Shown one piece after another: positions 9,668 through 22,400 of a DNA stretch of 64,000 nucleotides; the first letter of the stretch is position 1, and each line of letters opens with the position of its first letter. Both the position numbers and the translations under genes were made by a program. Below the pieces are notes generated by a model. It had not been told where the DNA came from. It did no database searches and saw nothing but the letters and a program-made list of their open reading frames with translations. The DNA is from Sordariomycetes sp. S80-01Y (taxonomy: Eukaryota > Ascomycota > Sordariomycetes): positions 1,178,001 through 1,242,000 of the forward strand of contig JAXQJY010000025.1 of assembly GCA_037042185.1 (NCBI GenBank), in the 5' to 3' direction.

Positions 9668-11295
9668 CTAAGCAGCAAGCTTCGCATCGTTGTTGTGGGC
9701 GCCGACGACGACGTCCTCAATGGTCTCGTCACTGAACTTGAGATCCTCCTCCATGGTAACGGTATCCTTGATACGCATGAAGATAACAGGAGCTCCAATA
9801 ACGAGAGCGGCACCGAGCAGACCCCAGGTGACGGCAAACATAAGGTCGTAGGACATGCCGGAGCTGTCGAGACCCCAGTAGATGCATGCGCCAGCGGATT
9901 GGAGACTAATGAAGTGTTAGCAATTTTGCTCTGAATGCCCGGACGTAACCGATTAAACTCACCCCTTGTAGAAGCCAGCCAGGTTAGCAGCCTTGCGGCC
10001 AGAGTTGGAGAGAGCACCCATGTACCAGTAGATGCAGGTTTGCCACACAGCATCGAAGAAACCGTAGAAGAAGTAAAGGAACATGGGACCAATGAACTTC
10101 TCGCCTCCATCAGTCCAGTCAACAAGGCTGTTCGCTTGGTACTCCTCAGAAGTAGCGACCTTGCGCGAGACCTGCTTGTCCTGCCAGGCGAAGCCTCCAC
10201 CCCAGATAACCATGGTCAAGGTGAAGAGAACGGCGAAGGAGATCTTGGCGCGGAGGCTGCGGCGGATGCCCTGGTAGTCAAGGGCGTATCCCACAATGAG
10301 GGCGCTGATGATCTGGGCGAGCCAGTAAAGGAGGCCGTTCAGAGCACGGGTGCGGATGTTGAACATGGTGCCGTTGAGACCGTTGTTCTGGTAGGTGTAG
10401 AAGATGTTGGAAGTGAAGAACATGGGGAAGAGGAGGACGATCCAGGGGTCCTGGAAGAGGGTCTCCCAGAGACCGATGAACTCGGTCTTCCACGAGGGGT
10501 TCTTCATGAGAATAACCTTGGTGCCATCCTCACGGATAACCTTGTCGGCGTTGACGAGGAAGATACCGAGAACGAGACCGATAAACATGAGAATGATGAA
10601 GGCGGCGTAAGTGCCGTCGGTGACGGGACCAGCAGTCCTGTGGATGTTCTCAGCAAGGGGGATCTACCAGGATGTTAGCAGCTGGGCGACGTCGAGCGAG
10701 ATTCCACAGAACTCACCAAGGAGCCAATGACGGCACCCGTGTTGAAGATGACCCAGAACCACGAGATGTAGCGACCTTTCATGTCCTCGGTGGGGTAAGA
10801 CATCATGACGGCACCCTGGGCCGTCCACAGCAGACCAGCGCAGAGACCCAAGAAGGCACCAGCAAAGACGGTGAACTCAAGGCTCTGGATGTGGTTGTAG
10901 GCCAAGAAGCTGGAGGCGTAGAGGGCATAGCCGACGCCACCAAAGGCGATGGTGAGACGCAGACCAAGCACGTTGGCAATGGTGCCAGAGAAGAAACCGA
11001 CGACGGCGAAGACACCGTAGAGGGCAGTGTTGGCGTACATCTGGGCCTTCTTGTCGACCTGACCACCTCCACCAAGACCTCCGAGGGCGTTGAACATACC
11101 CGGGCACATGAAGCAGACGAGAGAGACCATGAGCAGCTGGACGGTGGGCGAGGCGTACCAGATCTCCTTGCCGCGGAAGCGGAAGCCCTTGTAGATCCAT
11201 CCCTTGGGACGGTCTACAAAGTCGTTACCGGAGTGGGCGTCGCTCTCGCGCGCAATCTCGGTGGCCGGGGCCTGGGTCTTTGATTCCTCAGCCAT
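9668..11295 (-). CDS. UNC93-like (DUF895) major facilitator membrane protein
   Basis: Three exons (11295-10717, 10663-9963, 9905-9668) encode 505 residues; the introns are 53 and 57 bp with GTGAGT donors. The N-terminus is hydrophilic up to about residue 48. About eleven hydrophobic segments follow, starting with PTVQLLMVSLVCFMCPGMFN and a glycine-rich loop (ALGGLGGGGQVD) characteristic of the fungal UNC-93-like family. Further family stretches are GRYISWFWVIFNTGAVIGSL and FYTYQNNGLNGTMFNIRTRALNG. The protein ends in a short acidic cytosolic tail. UNC-93 proteins are MFS-fold proteins; the animal founder modulates a potassium channel, but the substrate of the fungal members is not established. 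The ATG at 11295 has a strong ACCATGGC context. Family call is good; function is unknown. Confidence 0.87.
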
Positions 11296-11520
11296 GGTTA
11301 GGGATCTGTCTGTTGAGGATTCAGTCAGGTTGTCGATGGGGTGGGAGTGAGACTGAGAGACAGCAGGCGAAGGAAACGGGGAAGAGGATGGGATGGGTAT
11401 TTGAATCTCGCGTGCCGATCTCTCTTGGACGGTGCGGTGCAGCGTGCGGTTGCAGGGGGTGGAGGTGGAGGGGGGGGACAGTGGTACTCCCGTACTGGCA
11501 GTGGCACCGTACAGGCGCTC

Positions 11521-11545
11521 CAAGTCCAAGTCCAAGTCCAAGTCC
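11521..11545. repeat. Hexanucleotide microsatellite, (CAAGTC)4
   Basis: Four exact copies lie about 230 bp upstream of the UNC93-like start codon. They are probably in its promoter or 5' UTR and are not coding. Confidence 0.8.
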
Positions 11546-14329
11546 ACCTCAAGTTGATGCGGAGACGAGGTCGCACCGGGTCCAAGCTGCCAGTGGTAGT
11601 GGCAGTGGGTGACTGCAACTTGGTGACAATTGGCTCCCGTCTGGCAGCTGCTGCTACCTCTGCTATCAGAGGTGCCCCAGCAGGTGCGGCGCCGTTCGGT
11701 GCAGTGGTAGCAGAGGTAGCAGTGGCTGATTCATAGCTACGTGACAGCCAGCCAGCCGCGGGCAGGAAGGCAGGAAGGGACCCGTGGACCCCCTTACGGT
11801 CAGATTTGGGGAAGCGGAAACGGCGCCAAGCGGGGCCAGGGGTGAGGGTGCCAAAATAGACCCAGGACCGCTGCCATGGGGAACCTGGAACCTGAAAGAG
11901 AGAGCCGTGCCGCTTCGTAACAGCCTGCCAGTCAGGATGCGCGCATGGCAATCGGACAATATTGAATCGCAGTGAGCAACCGGCAGTCTGCCGCCACCAG
12001 CTCACCCAGTCACAGACGTCGGCTCTGCTGACCGCGACCAAGTCGGAGAGCCCTTTGTGTGTCAGTCGTGCATCTGGACAGTCACTATTTCATGCGCGAG
12101 ACGTGCGAGGCGAGAGGTATCATTTCGTGATAAGCAGTGGCCGACATGAGCACGCGACCCTATGATTGGGGAAGTGCCCGTGGCAGCAGCCAGGATGCGC
12201 GATACGGACGGACCCTGCAGGGTCTTGACCACGAACTCTGATAGAGGCGACAGCCGTGCGCTGGTGACACATGGCGGGGAGCCTCGTCCCGTCTCGTCTG
12301 GTAACAACAGCACACGGTGAACTAGGTGCACAATTCCAAGCCCTGTCCAGCTTCCACGGTGGAAAAAAAAAAGAAGGTTCGAACTCGAACAGCCACGCCG
12401 CGGTTTTCCGCACCTCGAAAAGTCAGAACAGGATCTGATACCCCAGATAAGCTGCCCAGAAAGGACCGAATGCTGGGGCTCCTGATTGGACGCCAGTGCG
12501 CGGCGATCGCCAGTCGCTGCTGTGGCTTGCCTCTTCTGACAGTGGACGGAGCTCGGCTGTGGCAGTCTTCATTTTGTCACCCCATAAGACCTTTGGACTC
12601 GGTCCCGTCTGTTCGTGACCCCCTTTTGATGCTATTCTCATCGTGTCGGTCACTGAGGCCGGACCGGACCTGTCACGCGACGAAGGGCCAGTGAATCAGG
12701 CCGTTGGTTGCCACGTCCATGTTGGCTCGGGCGCGGGACTGGAATGCCACCAGAGACACCAGCGACCAACAGCAAGCAAAAACATTGCTTCGCTTTTCCA
12801 CGGCACGTCCGAGTACCAAGGTAGTGCGTCTGCGTAGAATCTGCCTCCAGCCCGGCGACCCTGCCAAGGCTCCGCACCCATGCCGAAGCCCGACTCATCT
12901 GGAAGCCCAGCGCAACTGAGATGTAACGTTTCGCCTCCACCCCGGACCGCGCGCACCACCCCAACCAGCCTGCCATCGCACGCAGGTTGGAACTAGCTAG
13001 CTGCCTTTTTATCTTTGTCAAGCTGCGCGTGTTGCCGGGTCTCCCATTGCTTAATTCTGGGGTGCATTGGTCCAGCGGCCGCCACGCTCAATTCATTATC
13101 AATGGCTGCCGCTGTCCTCGCAATGTCCATGGCTCGAGCCGCACCTCGCTGGCCGGGCGAAAGCGAACGGGCTGCGCTGGAGGCTGAAGACACTGTGCAG
13201 CGCATCTACGATGGTACTCCATGCATCGTCCCATCACGAGGGTCCTTGAGGTTACATGGCGCCGACTGCTCGGGAGCCTCTGACAGGTGAGATAGCCGCG
13301 ACGCTCCAAGACCGCCCATCCTTTTTCTCGACGATGCTTGCTGCTGTCAAGCCCTTCCATGTGAAACCCCCTTCCCATCGTCTATTGACCGATGTGTCAC
13401 CAACGTTGAGGATCGTCGCTCAGGTCGACGGTAGTCTCCTCGGTAAGCTTAAGGGTCCTTCACGCTTGAGCCGCAAACTGCCACCTCGCTTGCCACGACC
13501 TGCTACGCCATCCCATGTGGAACTTATCAATCCGATTGATCCACGCAGTAGAGTGCTTGCATGGCCTGATATGTAACCTCTTATCGCCCACGTTGATTAA
13601 GATGGCAGCAGCCCCCGGTTATTGTCCCATAATACGCCCGTCCACCTGGGCTTATCCAGAACATCGTTTTGTGCTATCTGTCAGGAGGCGTCTGGCCTCC
13701 AGCCGTCTGCAGTCCTTATTACGAGACACCGATAGAGCCAACACGAGAGATGTCCAACGCGTCTCCATCGCGCATGGCACGTTGGATAGTATGGGGTCGC
13801 CCGTCTCGCCCCCACACTGGTCTGGGTGGAACGTCCCCCTTCCCTTCGTCCCCGTCGACTCAAGTCCACACCTCGCTGAGGGCCATGGTCCCAAACCCCC
13901 GGGCCGGAGCCGCGTATCATGGGTAACCTCGAGGCACTTGTTCCAGAAGACTTTCGAGATTGAAATATGATATGAGCTTCTACGCCATCGCGGTCCCACA
14001 AGACGTCTGTCCGTTGAGCCCGTCTTACCCAGCCACCCTCCCAGCAACAGCACTTTCAGAGCACATGCAGCTGCTCTTTTAAGCTCAGCCCGCCCAGTCA
14101 AGCTTGGACCCATGCTTATCCACTGCTTCTCAGACTCTGCGCTCGCGCATCGGGATTCGAATGGATTTGTGAGGTTGCGGCGACCAGCATGCTGAAAACC
14201 AAACAGTCGACTGGCGACACCATGGCTTGAGATATCTCTCCCGCCAATCGAACCGGACTGCTTAGAAAGACAACATGAGCCTCTCCTTTCTGCTACGCCC
14301 ACTGAAGCCATCTTCCAACGTCAATATGG

Positions 14330-14403
14330 CGTCTTGCGATGTTCTCGTCTTGCGATGTTCTCGTCTTGCGATGTTCTCGTCTTGCGATGTTCGCGTCCTG
14401 CGA
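14330..14403. repeat. 16-bp minisatellite, about 4.6 copies
   Basis: The unit CGTCTTGCGATGTTCT is repeated four times head to tail. The fourth copy has one change at its last base, and a partial diverged fifth copy follows. The near-identity implies recent expansion. No gene overlaps it. Confidence 0.9.
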
Positions 14404-15771
14404 GTCTACGCTTCAAGCAATCACATCACGCTCAATTTGTTGCCATGGAGAACACGTGAGGGGTTATTGCTGAGGGCTCAACACCTCGCTGAAAAGGGTC
14501 TCGCTTTCGGCAAGCACGTGGTCCGTCTTAGAAGCATGCCCTGAGCTACCACGCCGACAAAAGTACTCATCTTGAAGACCCAGCTCGATAAGCACTCGCT
14601 CGATGTTGGCCTGTGTCTGGACGTGTCAGAAACCCACGTAGTCTTCCCAAAGTTGCTCACAAGCTCATCGCGCTCGGCGGTGCGGTTCTCCCATTCGCAA
14701 CTAAGATGCGAGTTTCTGTACGCGCCCGGCCAGGGAGGTGTTGATATATGGGGGCTATGTCCCCAGCTTCGGGTTCGAAGAGGAGTGCATTACGGAAGTT
14801 GCGGTCGCCTCTAGTTCCATAATTCCAGTGCGTAATGAAGAATCGTCCAAGCGGGACAGGAACAATATACCTGCTAGCTCCAGCTGCGACATGTTGGTGG
14901 GGAGGACATGAGGTAACACACAGCTGCTGAGCGAGCGCACTCCGTTACCCTGACGCCTCGACAGATGGAGTCGAAGAGTTCTTGGGAACCGTGCCCTAAT
15001 AGATGGTATGGTCCTCCTTTTGAACAGGTGCGTGCCCACGCATGATGCTGTATCGTCTGTTGACTGTTCACGCGGCTTCCAGTGCACTTCACCATGGTAT
15101 AGCTTACATGCTGTATTACATGCATCGGACGCAGAATTTCTCTCATCACGAAACACATAGCGCAATAGGCATACGAGATTAAACATCGATTTGTTCAATG
15201 CTTACATCTAACGGCTACCACCATCCATACCAGGATGCTTCCGACTCACTTTTCTTATTCCTTCTCATCTCACATCATCCGTGCGGGTCACCATTTCGGC
15301 CCCCGGCGCGCTTGAAATACAAAAAGTCGCAACCCACGCGCCCATCCCAGAATTTTTTGATCCCACCTACCGCCCATGATGACGCCGAACGAACGACAGA
15401 TCATTAACGAAAGTAACCCCTTCCGCATGCGCGAAGCGAAGGACAAGTACGCCGTCAGGAAAAGATGATGCCAACCCAACCGCCCCACTTAGTTCTTTTG
15501 CCCAACCCGCAGGTATGTTTGTGTAGTTAACCGGTGAACCCTTGCGAGTCGATCTCGGTGCTGTTGTTGTGACACTGTAATTTGTGCTCGCGCACTTCCC
15601 TCTCATATGGCCATTGATGATACAAGCCGTGGTAACAAAAAGAAATGTGACATATAGTGTGAGGTCCTGTGGCCAAGACCAGAAGTGAATGGGGTATCAT
15701 AAGAGAATCGAGTAACCAATGAGAATATGTCCGTAAATATGAGGCCACCCTGGGATTTGGTGGTGCAGCGC

Positions 15772-18700
15772 CTATATCGGCGCCGGTGTGCTGGTGTTGC
15801 TGCGGTCTCGAGACATCCAGCCAAAGAGGTCCCCACGGACCATACCCGCGGCAGGGGTGGGCTCGATGGGAGTGCGGGGAGCTGCGGTCTCGCGCGGCTC
15901 CAGGAGGAGACTCTTGCGGTAGTACGTGACCTGGACGTTGCTTTGATCACCCTCTCGGACCTTGTTGATCTGCTGGGTAAGCCAGTCCTGCAGATCGACG
16001 ACTTCGGTCAGACGGTAAGGGATCTGGAAGCGCTGGAGCTCGCCAATGATCTTGGCTGTCTTGGTGTGCTTGTCGAAGTTGACGACAGTGAGTCCGCTTG
16101 CGCGATTGTCCTCGGTCTCATTACCGTGCGACATCTGCTTGGTGGCAGGGTTGCCGATGTCGACAAAGGTGAGATCCGTCAAGTACATGCCAAGGAATGG
16201 CAGGCAAGGTGGAACGTGGTCATGAAGACGGGTACGGAGCACCTTGTTGTTCTGCGAGGGCTCGACGAGCTTCTGTAGCTGCTTGAGCATCTCCTTGCGC
16301 TTGACCGAGACGTTGTCCCAGGTCTTCCTGAGTCGGCTGATGGTGCTGCTATTGAGGCTGCAGATGATAGCCATAAGACCGTCGTAGTTGTGCAACTCGA
16401 GGCACTGGTTAGCAACTTTGATCCATTGCTTGATGGCCTGAGCGCGCTTCTTAATTTCAGAGTACTGCAGGATAGTGTAGGCGACCAGGTTGGACAGGTC
16501 TGTCGACAGTCCAGACATGGCCTTGACATTAGGGGCGTCAACACCGGAGTTCTTCATCCACTGCGAGGCGAGGAGCTCCTCGGGGAGAATGGAGCAGAAG
16601 ATACTCATCTGCTTAATGGTAAGCTGACGAGCGATTTCGATGGGCTCGAAGTCGAGAATGGTGGGCTCGGTGCCTCCAGCCTTGAAGTTGTTGAGTAGGT
16701 ACTGCTGGCTCTTGGAGATAGTTGGGGCGGGGATAGGAGTGTCAGCTGGCACAAACTGCGCGATGGCAGTGTTGGTCTTGCCCATCGACGAGACTAGACG
16801 AGGCACGAGGGATCCTCCATTCGACACTCGCTTGGCAAGCTCCACAAGGCGACGACCAGCCGGGGGCAGGACTTGGCTCAGCCTGCCCTCCGCGAAGGGG
16901 AGGATGAGTCGGAGCGCCTCGCGGTCAGTGTGGTCACGCCAATGGGTTTCGAGCCATCCCTTGAAAGCGTTGTATACTCTGAGGCGAACAGGACCGGCCA
17001 TGTGAGGGCTCTCCCCCACGTACTCGAAGCGGTCAATCAAACATTCCGCCAGCTTGATTGGAGGACAAAACAGGCGGAAGGTTAAGTAGAAAGTAGAAAC
17101 AAACATGGCGTCAGGAGCCGCCTCGTGAGTAGTGAGACGCTCAACAAGCGCCTGGAGAGAGCCACCTGTGACTTGGCCTTCACGATTGAACATGAGCTCA
17201 TGGGCAAAGGTCTTCTCCATCAACCTTGACTCGACATCATCAACCTCCTCAGTGTGGGTCGAGCTGGCCGCAGCGCTGAGCTCAGACATTGAAGGTTGAG
17301 GTCGTGGCACCAGGGTGTGATCAGGGGTGGTCGCCCTTGTCGAGGTCTGGGAGACAATGCTCTGCTCCGAGTCTCGACTAAGGTACGTAGCGCTGCTGCC
17401 AGCGCTCGAAGCCACCATGCTGTCAAAGCGCGACGAGTGGTGATAGTCATGGTCATGGGATGAGCTGTCAGCCGGGCTGGGCTGATCAGGAGGAAGTAAG
17501 GTAGTCGACAGCTTAGGAAGAGCGAGTTCAGGTCGAGGAAGCGCTGCAGGCTTGCTCGGGTTCTCGCCATACTGTGACTCCGGGCGCGATGGGGGGGGTG
17601 ATGGGTTGGAGGGAAGGACCTCTTTTGAGATGTCCATGGCGGGGACATCCGGAAGAGGCTTGTCGATGGATGGCGCCGTCATATGGCGAGGTCCAGGGGT
17701 CTGCGAACCAGTGGTTCGCGCCGACTCCGCCACGCTACCAGCGTCAGACTGCCCAGCTATCGACTGCTTCCGCCGACGCTCGCGGGTGGCCTCGTCTAGT
17801 ACGCTGAGATCCATATGCAACGCATTGCAATCAGACTCAACCTCGAAGTCCCCAACCCGCTCAACAACAATCCTAGCCTTGGCGATGCAGTCGCCTGCTG
17901 CCCTCACGCAAGCTGTTGCCGATGTCAAGAGTATGTGGTTCTCATGCGGCATGATAAGGTCTTCCTCGGCTGCGGCGTGGATAAGGGTGTCCTTGGCCGC
18001 AAATACCAAGTCATGGATACGGTCGAACATTGCCAGCCTCGACTGGGTCAATGCAGCGCAATTCGAGTTACCGTGATTGCACACGGCATCGATGACACCG
18101 AGCAGCTCCCCCCCAGTGTTGGCACACTGCTTGATGGCCGAGGCAAGTTCCGGACAGGACTGGGTCTGCAAGTGTAGCCGGCCAATGAATGAGCCGACCT
18201 GGGAGAGGAAGGCGTCGTGACTCCGGTTGAGGCGTTCTGATACCAAGAATTCAGGTCGCGAATATGATGAAGGACCAGCCATCGACACCCGATGAGACAT
18301 ACTCGAGGACTGGCGGTTGTAGTGGTTCGCACTGCCCTGTGAGAACGGGCGGCTAGGAAATTGAGGAGAGTCGGCGCGAGTGGAAGGGCGAGCTAGGGAA
18401 GAGACCCGCTTGCCCACAGGTAAAGGGAAGGCCTGGCCGATGTCTGAGGTCTCGGTAGGCCCTGAGCTGACCGTGCTGAACTCCGTCGATACCGGCGAGG
18501 CCAGGGGGCTGATGTCCTGTGGTTGAATCTCCGGTTGTGGCTCAGGCTCAGCTGGCGTCGGTGTAGATGAGACGTACGACTCCTCGGCCACTGTGTCCAT
18601 AACCGTTACAGACGCAGGCGCCCGTAATCTCCTGTCCTCCTCCAACGTGTCAACGAATCGAACGGCCTTGATCACGATCCGGAATGCCTTGAGAATCATC

Positions 18701-19476
18701 TCATCGACAATATCGTTGACGTCCTCCGGAGGATCAAGAGTTCCCCGTTGGCTCTCCTGCATGCGCTTAGCCGTCTTCACCAGGGATGATAGCTCGGACA
18801 TGAGCGATTTCCGGCATCGACGGATAAGGTCGCTCCGTTGCACGGTGTTTGATTCCCTGTTCAAGCAATTGGTTCGTTGCTAGAAATGTCAGTGTTGCTC
18901 AATACGAAACCTGAGAGTGCTTACAAGGAGGAAGCGCACGCCTGCAATGATGCCCTTCATGAACTCCTGGTTGCGAAACAGTTCACTGTCGTTCACCGAT
19001 GTGCTCCGTAGAAGATCCCAGAAGTTCAGCAGGGCGTTGAGGAGGCTTCGCATTTCATCGGGCTCGTATGCTTCACAGTAGTTCGTTGGTAGCCAACCCC
19101 TCGCCCCGGATGTCAGCAATGTGCCGTCTGCCCAGCCATTCGTATGAATCGAGTGCACCAGGACAACATCCCCTTCGTTCAGAGGCAATGTGATACTGGA
19201 GTCCGTCATGGCATAGGTCGGGTTGAAGGGGTAGAAGGCGCGAAGGAAGTTGTGGAAGATTGGCGGCCCATTGTGGTCGGCCAAATCCTCCTGAGAGCCG
19301 TTGGGTGTTTGCGGCGGCGTCATCTCGGTCTGGATGTAGGGGTAGTTGTTCGTGTATTCGACAGTTCGTGGCTCCTGGTACTCGCTATGTTCGGTGCGGG
19401 AAGGGAGCGAGCTCGTCTTTCCCAGCGTCAAGGGTGCCACTCGAAGACCGGCTCCCATTGACTGGCTACTCAGCAT
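15772..19476 (-). CDS. CDC25: SH3-RasGEF protein (Cdc25-type Ras guanine nucleotide exchange factor)
   Basis: Two exons (19476-18925 and 18879-15772; 45-bp intron) encode 1219 residues. An SH3 domain lies at about 78-137 (RAFYPFNPT, then NEGDVVLVHSIHTNGWADG and ARGWLPTNY). A long Ser/Pro-rich linker follows. The RasGEF_N motif begins near 754 (GGSLQALVERLT, FYLTFRLFCPP). The catalytic RasGEF domain is at about 927-1165: FEPIEIARQLTIKQMSIFCS, WIKVANQCLELHNYDGLMAI, LNSSTISRLRKTW and PCLPFLGMYLTDLTF. This architecture is that of yeast Cdc25, which loads Ras with GTP at the plasma membrane to drive cAMP/PKA signalling. An acceptor CTAG at 18880 keeps the frame; the alternative CAG further in would shift it. 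An additional 5' non-coding exon is possible. The family call is secure; the exact Ras partner is inferred. Confidence 0.94.
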
Positions 19477-22400
19477 CGCGGCGGTCGGACGCTAGGTCCT
19501 TCAGATCATCGGATGTGCGCCGAAGCCAGACTCGGGGCTTCTAAACCATCAAAGGTCGTTCCGTCGATCTAGGTCCAATCAAGGTTGGTGGTTCGGCCGT
19601 CCTTGGATAAATTCGAGGTCGTGGTACGGGTGTTGACTGCAGCCTGTTAGAGAATGAGAACAAGTAATTGTTGACAAAGTGTGGTTGAGACGCGCTCCGG
19701 CCTCGAGTGTTGTGGTTTGCGCCTCGAGATGGTGTTGGAATGTGGAAGGTGGAGGGGAGGCTTGGTGGGATCGGGGGAGGAATGACGTCCAGGCGTCGAA
19801 CCTTCCATTCGACCGCGGCCGTCCAATCCAGCGTCTAGACCACAGATCCCGTAGATCGAGACAATGACCTTCCAAATACTCGGGAAGCCATCAAAGAAGA
19901 ATAGGGTTCGGCGCAGCCCGAGGTACGGAACGCCCCCACCGGTGTTCGTCGCTTACCTGCTGTTGTCGAGCTGTATGACTCTCGTCTGGCTCGATCGGAT
20001 GCTGTTCGGGAGTGCCCCGTAGGTGCAATAGTCGAGGATGGCTGGCGTGTCGAGCAATGACGATGGATATAGACGACCTCAAGTCAATGAGTCGTGTGGT
20101 CGCAAGGTTCGAGGCAATGACGTCCAGCGAAACGGGTCAAGGAACGGAAGCTGCAAGCACTGCAAGCAAGGAGGGAACGGGAACTAGCAAAGCTGTGACT
20201 CGAGACGTGTCAAGGTCTCCAATCGAGTCATCAATCACTTCAAGTCCCAAGGAGATGGTGGCAACGTCAAGTGTCAGGAATGCCAAAGAGGGTCGGAGGA
20301 AGATCAAGAGACAGGGCAAGATGGTCAGTTCCGGGGATGAGATGCTGTTATTCTCGGACGGGCACCAGGACCTGGCCGCTCTGATGGACCCCGACCGGAC
20401 CAGGACAGCGGAGTCGACGTCTTTCTTCCCTCCTCGTGTGTGCTCTTCTCGCAGACCCCCCACCCACCCATCCCATCCCATCATCATTCTCGCTAGGCGC
20501 GCCCCATCCGTCTCCCGTAGCACTCCACTGAAAGGGCCGTTGGGCGCCCTCTCGTGGTCAGCGTGGTCATTGCGTGGCATTAGGCCCACGCCTCGCGAGG
20601 AGAGGCTGGGCAGACGCCCCAGGAACATGTTGGTGCCAGGGTGACGAGGAGCCAGGCCAGGGGCGGCTTCAAACTCTGACCAGGGATTGCCTTAGCGGCT
20701 GCGCTACCGGGGAGGTTAGCGTCAGGGGTGAGAAGCCCCGGCCCTTGTATAGCTCGAGGGCGCAGGGCAAGGATTCGTCAAAGCCCATTGGCCAGGCTTT
20801 AAGGTCTCATCAGGACCACGCTGCTGGTTGTGACGGAGCTCTCCCACGCTTCCGCGGCCATTTCTGTGACCCTTTTGAGCAAACGGTCAATCGGTTCAGG
20901 GACAGACGGAGAGGGAATCTATTCAGGCTCAAGTTTTGCCACCTCGATATGGTAGGCCGATCGCCAGGGCGACTGGAGCAGTATTGCAGTACAGTATTGT
21001 TGCAACTTTGGAACAGGACTGACCATCCCTTGCACCGTCTGTCTGAAGGTCTGCAAACCAGTTGCACGCGCTGAGACCCGGAGAGACTTCAAACACGGGC
21101 CGTTCAAGGCTTTACGATCTGTAATGTTTGACTGTCCGGTTCGCCCTGTGTCCGGTTTGGCCGTTGTTATCGGTGCGACTAAACTTTGAAAAGAGACTAA
21201 CCCTCTGGCTGACAGGTAATTGTGTAAGCATGAGCTTGTGAGCTTGTCGGACCTGTATAGCTACCAGTACCAGTAGAAGCACCGAACCCTCGTTGCAGCG
21301 CCTCTGAGGATTTGTCATGGGACTCCCGGCGGGATGCGATGGCTTCGTGTCTCCTCCCGCGATTGATGTGCCGCCGGTCGAGACATCCCCAGAACCCTTT
21401 CCTTTTTCCCTCACCCATTGCGGCTCACATAATGGGAGAGCAGATGGGGCAACTGTGGTCAGAGACCCAACAGTGAGGTACTGGTCCATAAGTGATCGCC
21501 GTGCTGGCTTTGGCCTGACGTCGTTGGCCATATCCACCCTAAGTCTGAGTCCCCAGGGCAGAGAAAGTCCGGCCGAGTGTGTTGAAGTCTGGTCCATCTG
21601 AGTCAAAATTCACGAGGTCCAGCGCTCGTTTCCCTGGCAATCACCAGCGCGGTCGCTCCAAAATGTGTCAATTCTCGTCAACAAGAAGGGCAGCAGACAC
21701 GCCCTTGTCTCCTTGCATGGCAAAGCATCTCGTGACTGTCTTGTCGAGTATTGGACGAGTGTGCTTCGGAACCCCCACGATGTGGTGATTTCCGGCACAT
21801 CGCACGTCCAGCATTGGTGCCCGGCGCGGCTTGTTGTGATGGCGCTGGTTGCATCGCGTGCTCGTGATGGTGCCAGAATGGCCGTGGATGATCAGATCAG
21901 CATCGCCATCAGCTGCAGAGGAGAGCTGTCCTAAGCTCATTCGGTCGCCGTGATGTGAAGTTGAAATTTGAGTTCACGATGATTGGCAAAGGCCGGTACT
22001 GGCCTTGGCCTCCCGTCACGCATTTCGCTGCTGTTGCCGCCGAGCCCTGTGGTTCAGTGGCCTATAGGTAGGTTCCAGGGCTGGGCCTGTCTGCAACTCC
22101 AGGCACCCACGCCCGCCCATTCGCTGCCCCCGTGACTGCAATGCAGCCCATCACCTCACATGGTCACATCCCGCTTCTTCTGCAGAATGCACCTCTTCGT
22201 CCCTCAGAAGCCGGAAGCTGTGCCAGTGGCCGCCATTACTGCGGCACTCACATATCGTCTTTCTTGATCGTCACTAACTTGTTCCCGCGACCCTTCGGCA
22301 GCGTCCGCGGTGCCCATGCCGTCCGTCCGCCCGTCCTCCCGCACGCACGCACTCGTCCCCGCCGTTTTGAAAGTTGCGTCCATGGGTGCCCTCGCAAACA

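Larger units (their letters stand above)
11296..15771. other. Intergenic, UNC93-like gene to RasGEF stop
   Basis: About 4.5 kb with no gene I can support. Apart from the (CAAGTC)4 microsatellite and a 16-bp minisatellite at 14330-14403, the sequence looks unique and of ordinary base composition. Open frames are short, overlap on several frames, and show no conserved motif. Confidence 0.55.

Noticed and set aside
12370-12395. GGTTCGAAC resembling a tRNA B box
   Set aside because: There is no A box or matching acceptor stem at the right distance.
18852-18879. Alternative RasGEF acceptor CAG inside exon 2
   Set aside because: Its use would shift the frame relative to exon 1, whereas the CTAG acceptor at 18880 keeps it.
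20012-20644. 210-codon plus-strand frame upstream of the RasGEF gene
   Set aside because: It starts at GTG, has a Ser/Thr/Arg-rich composition with no motif, and lies in the likely RasGEF promoter/5' UTR.
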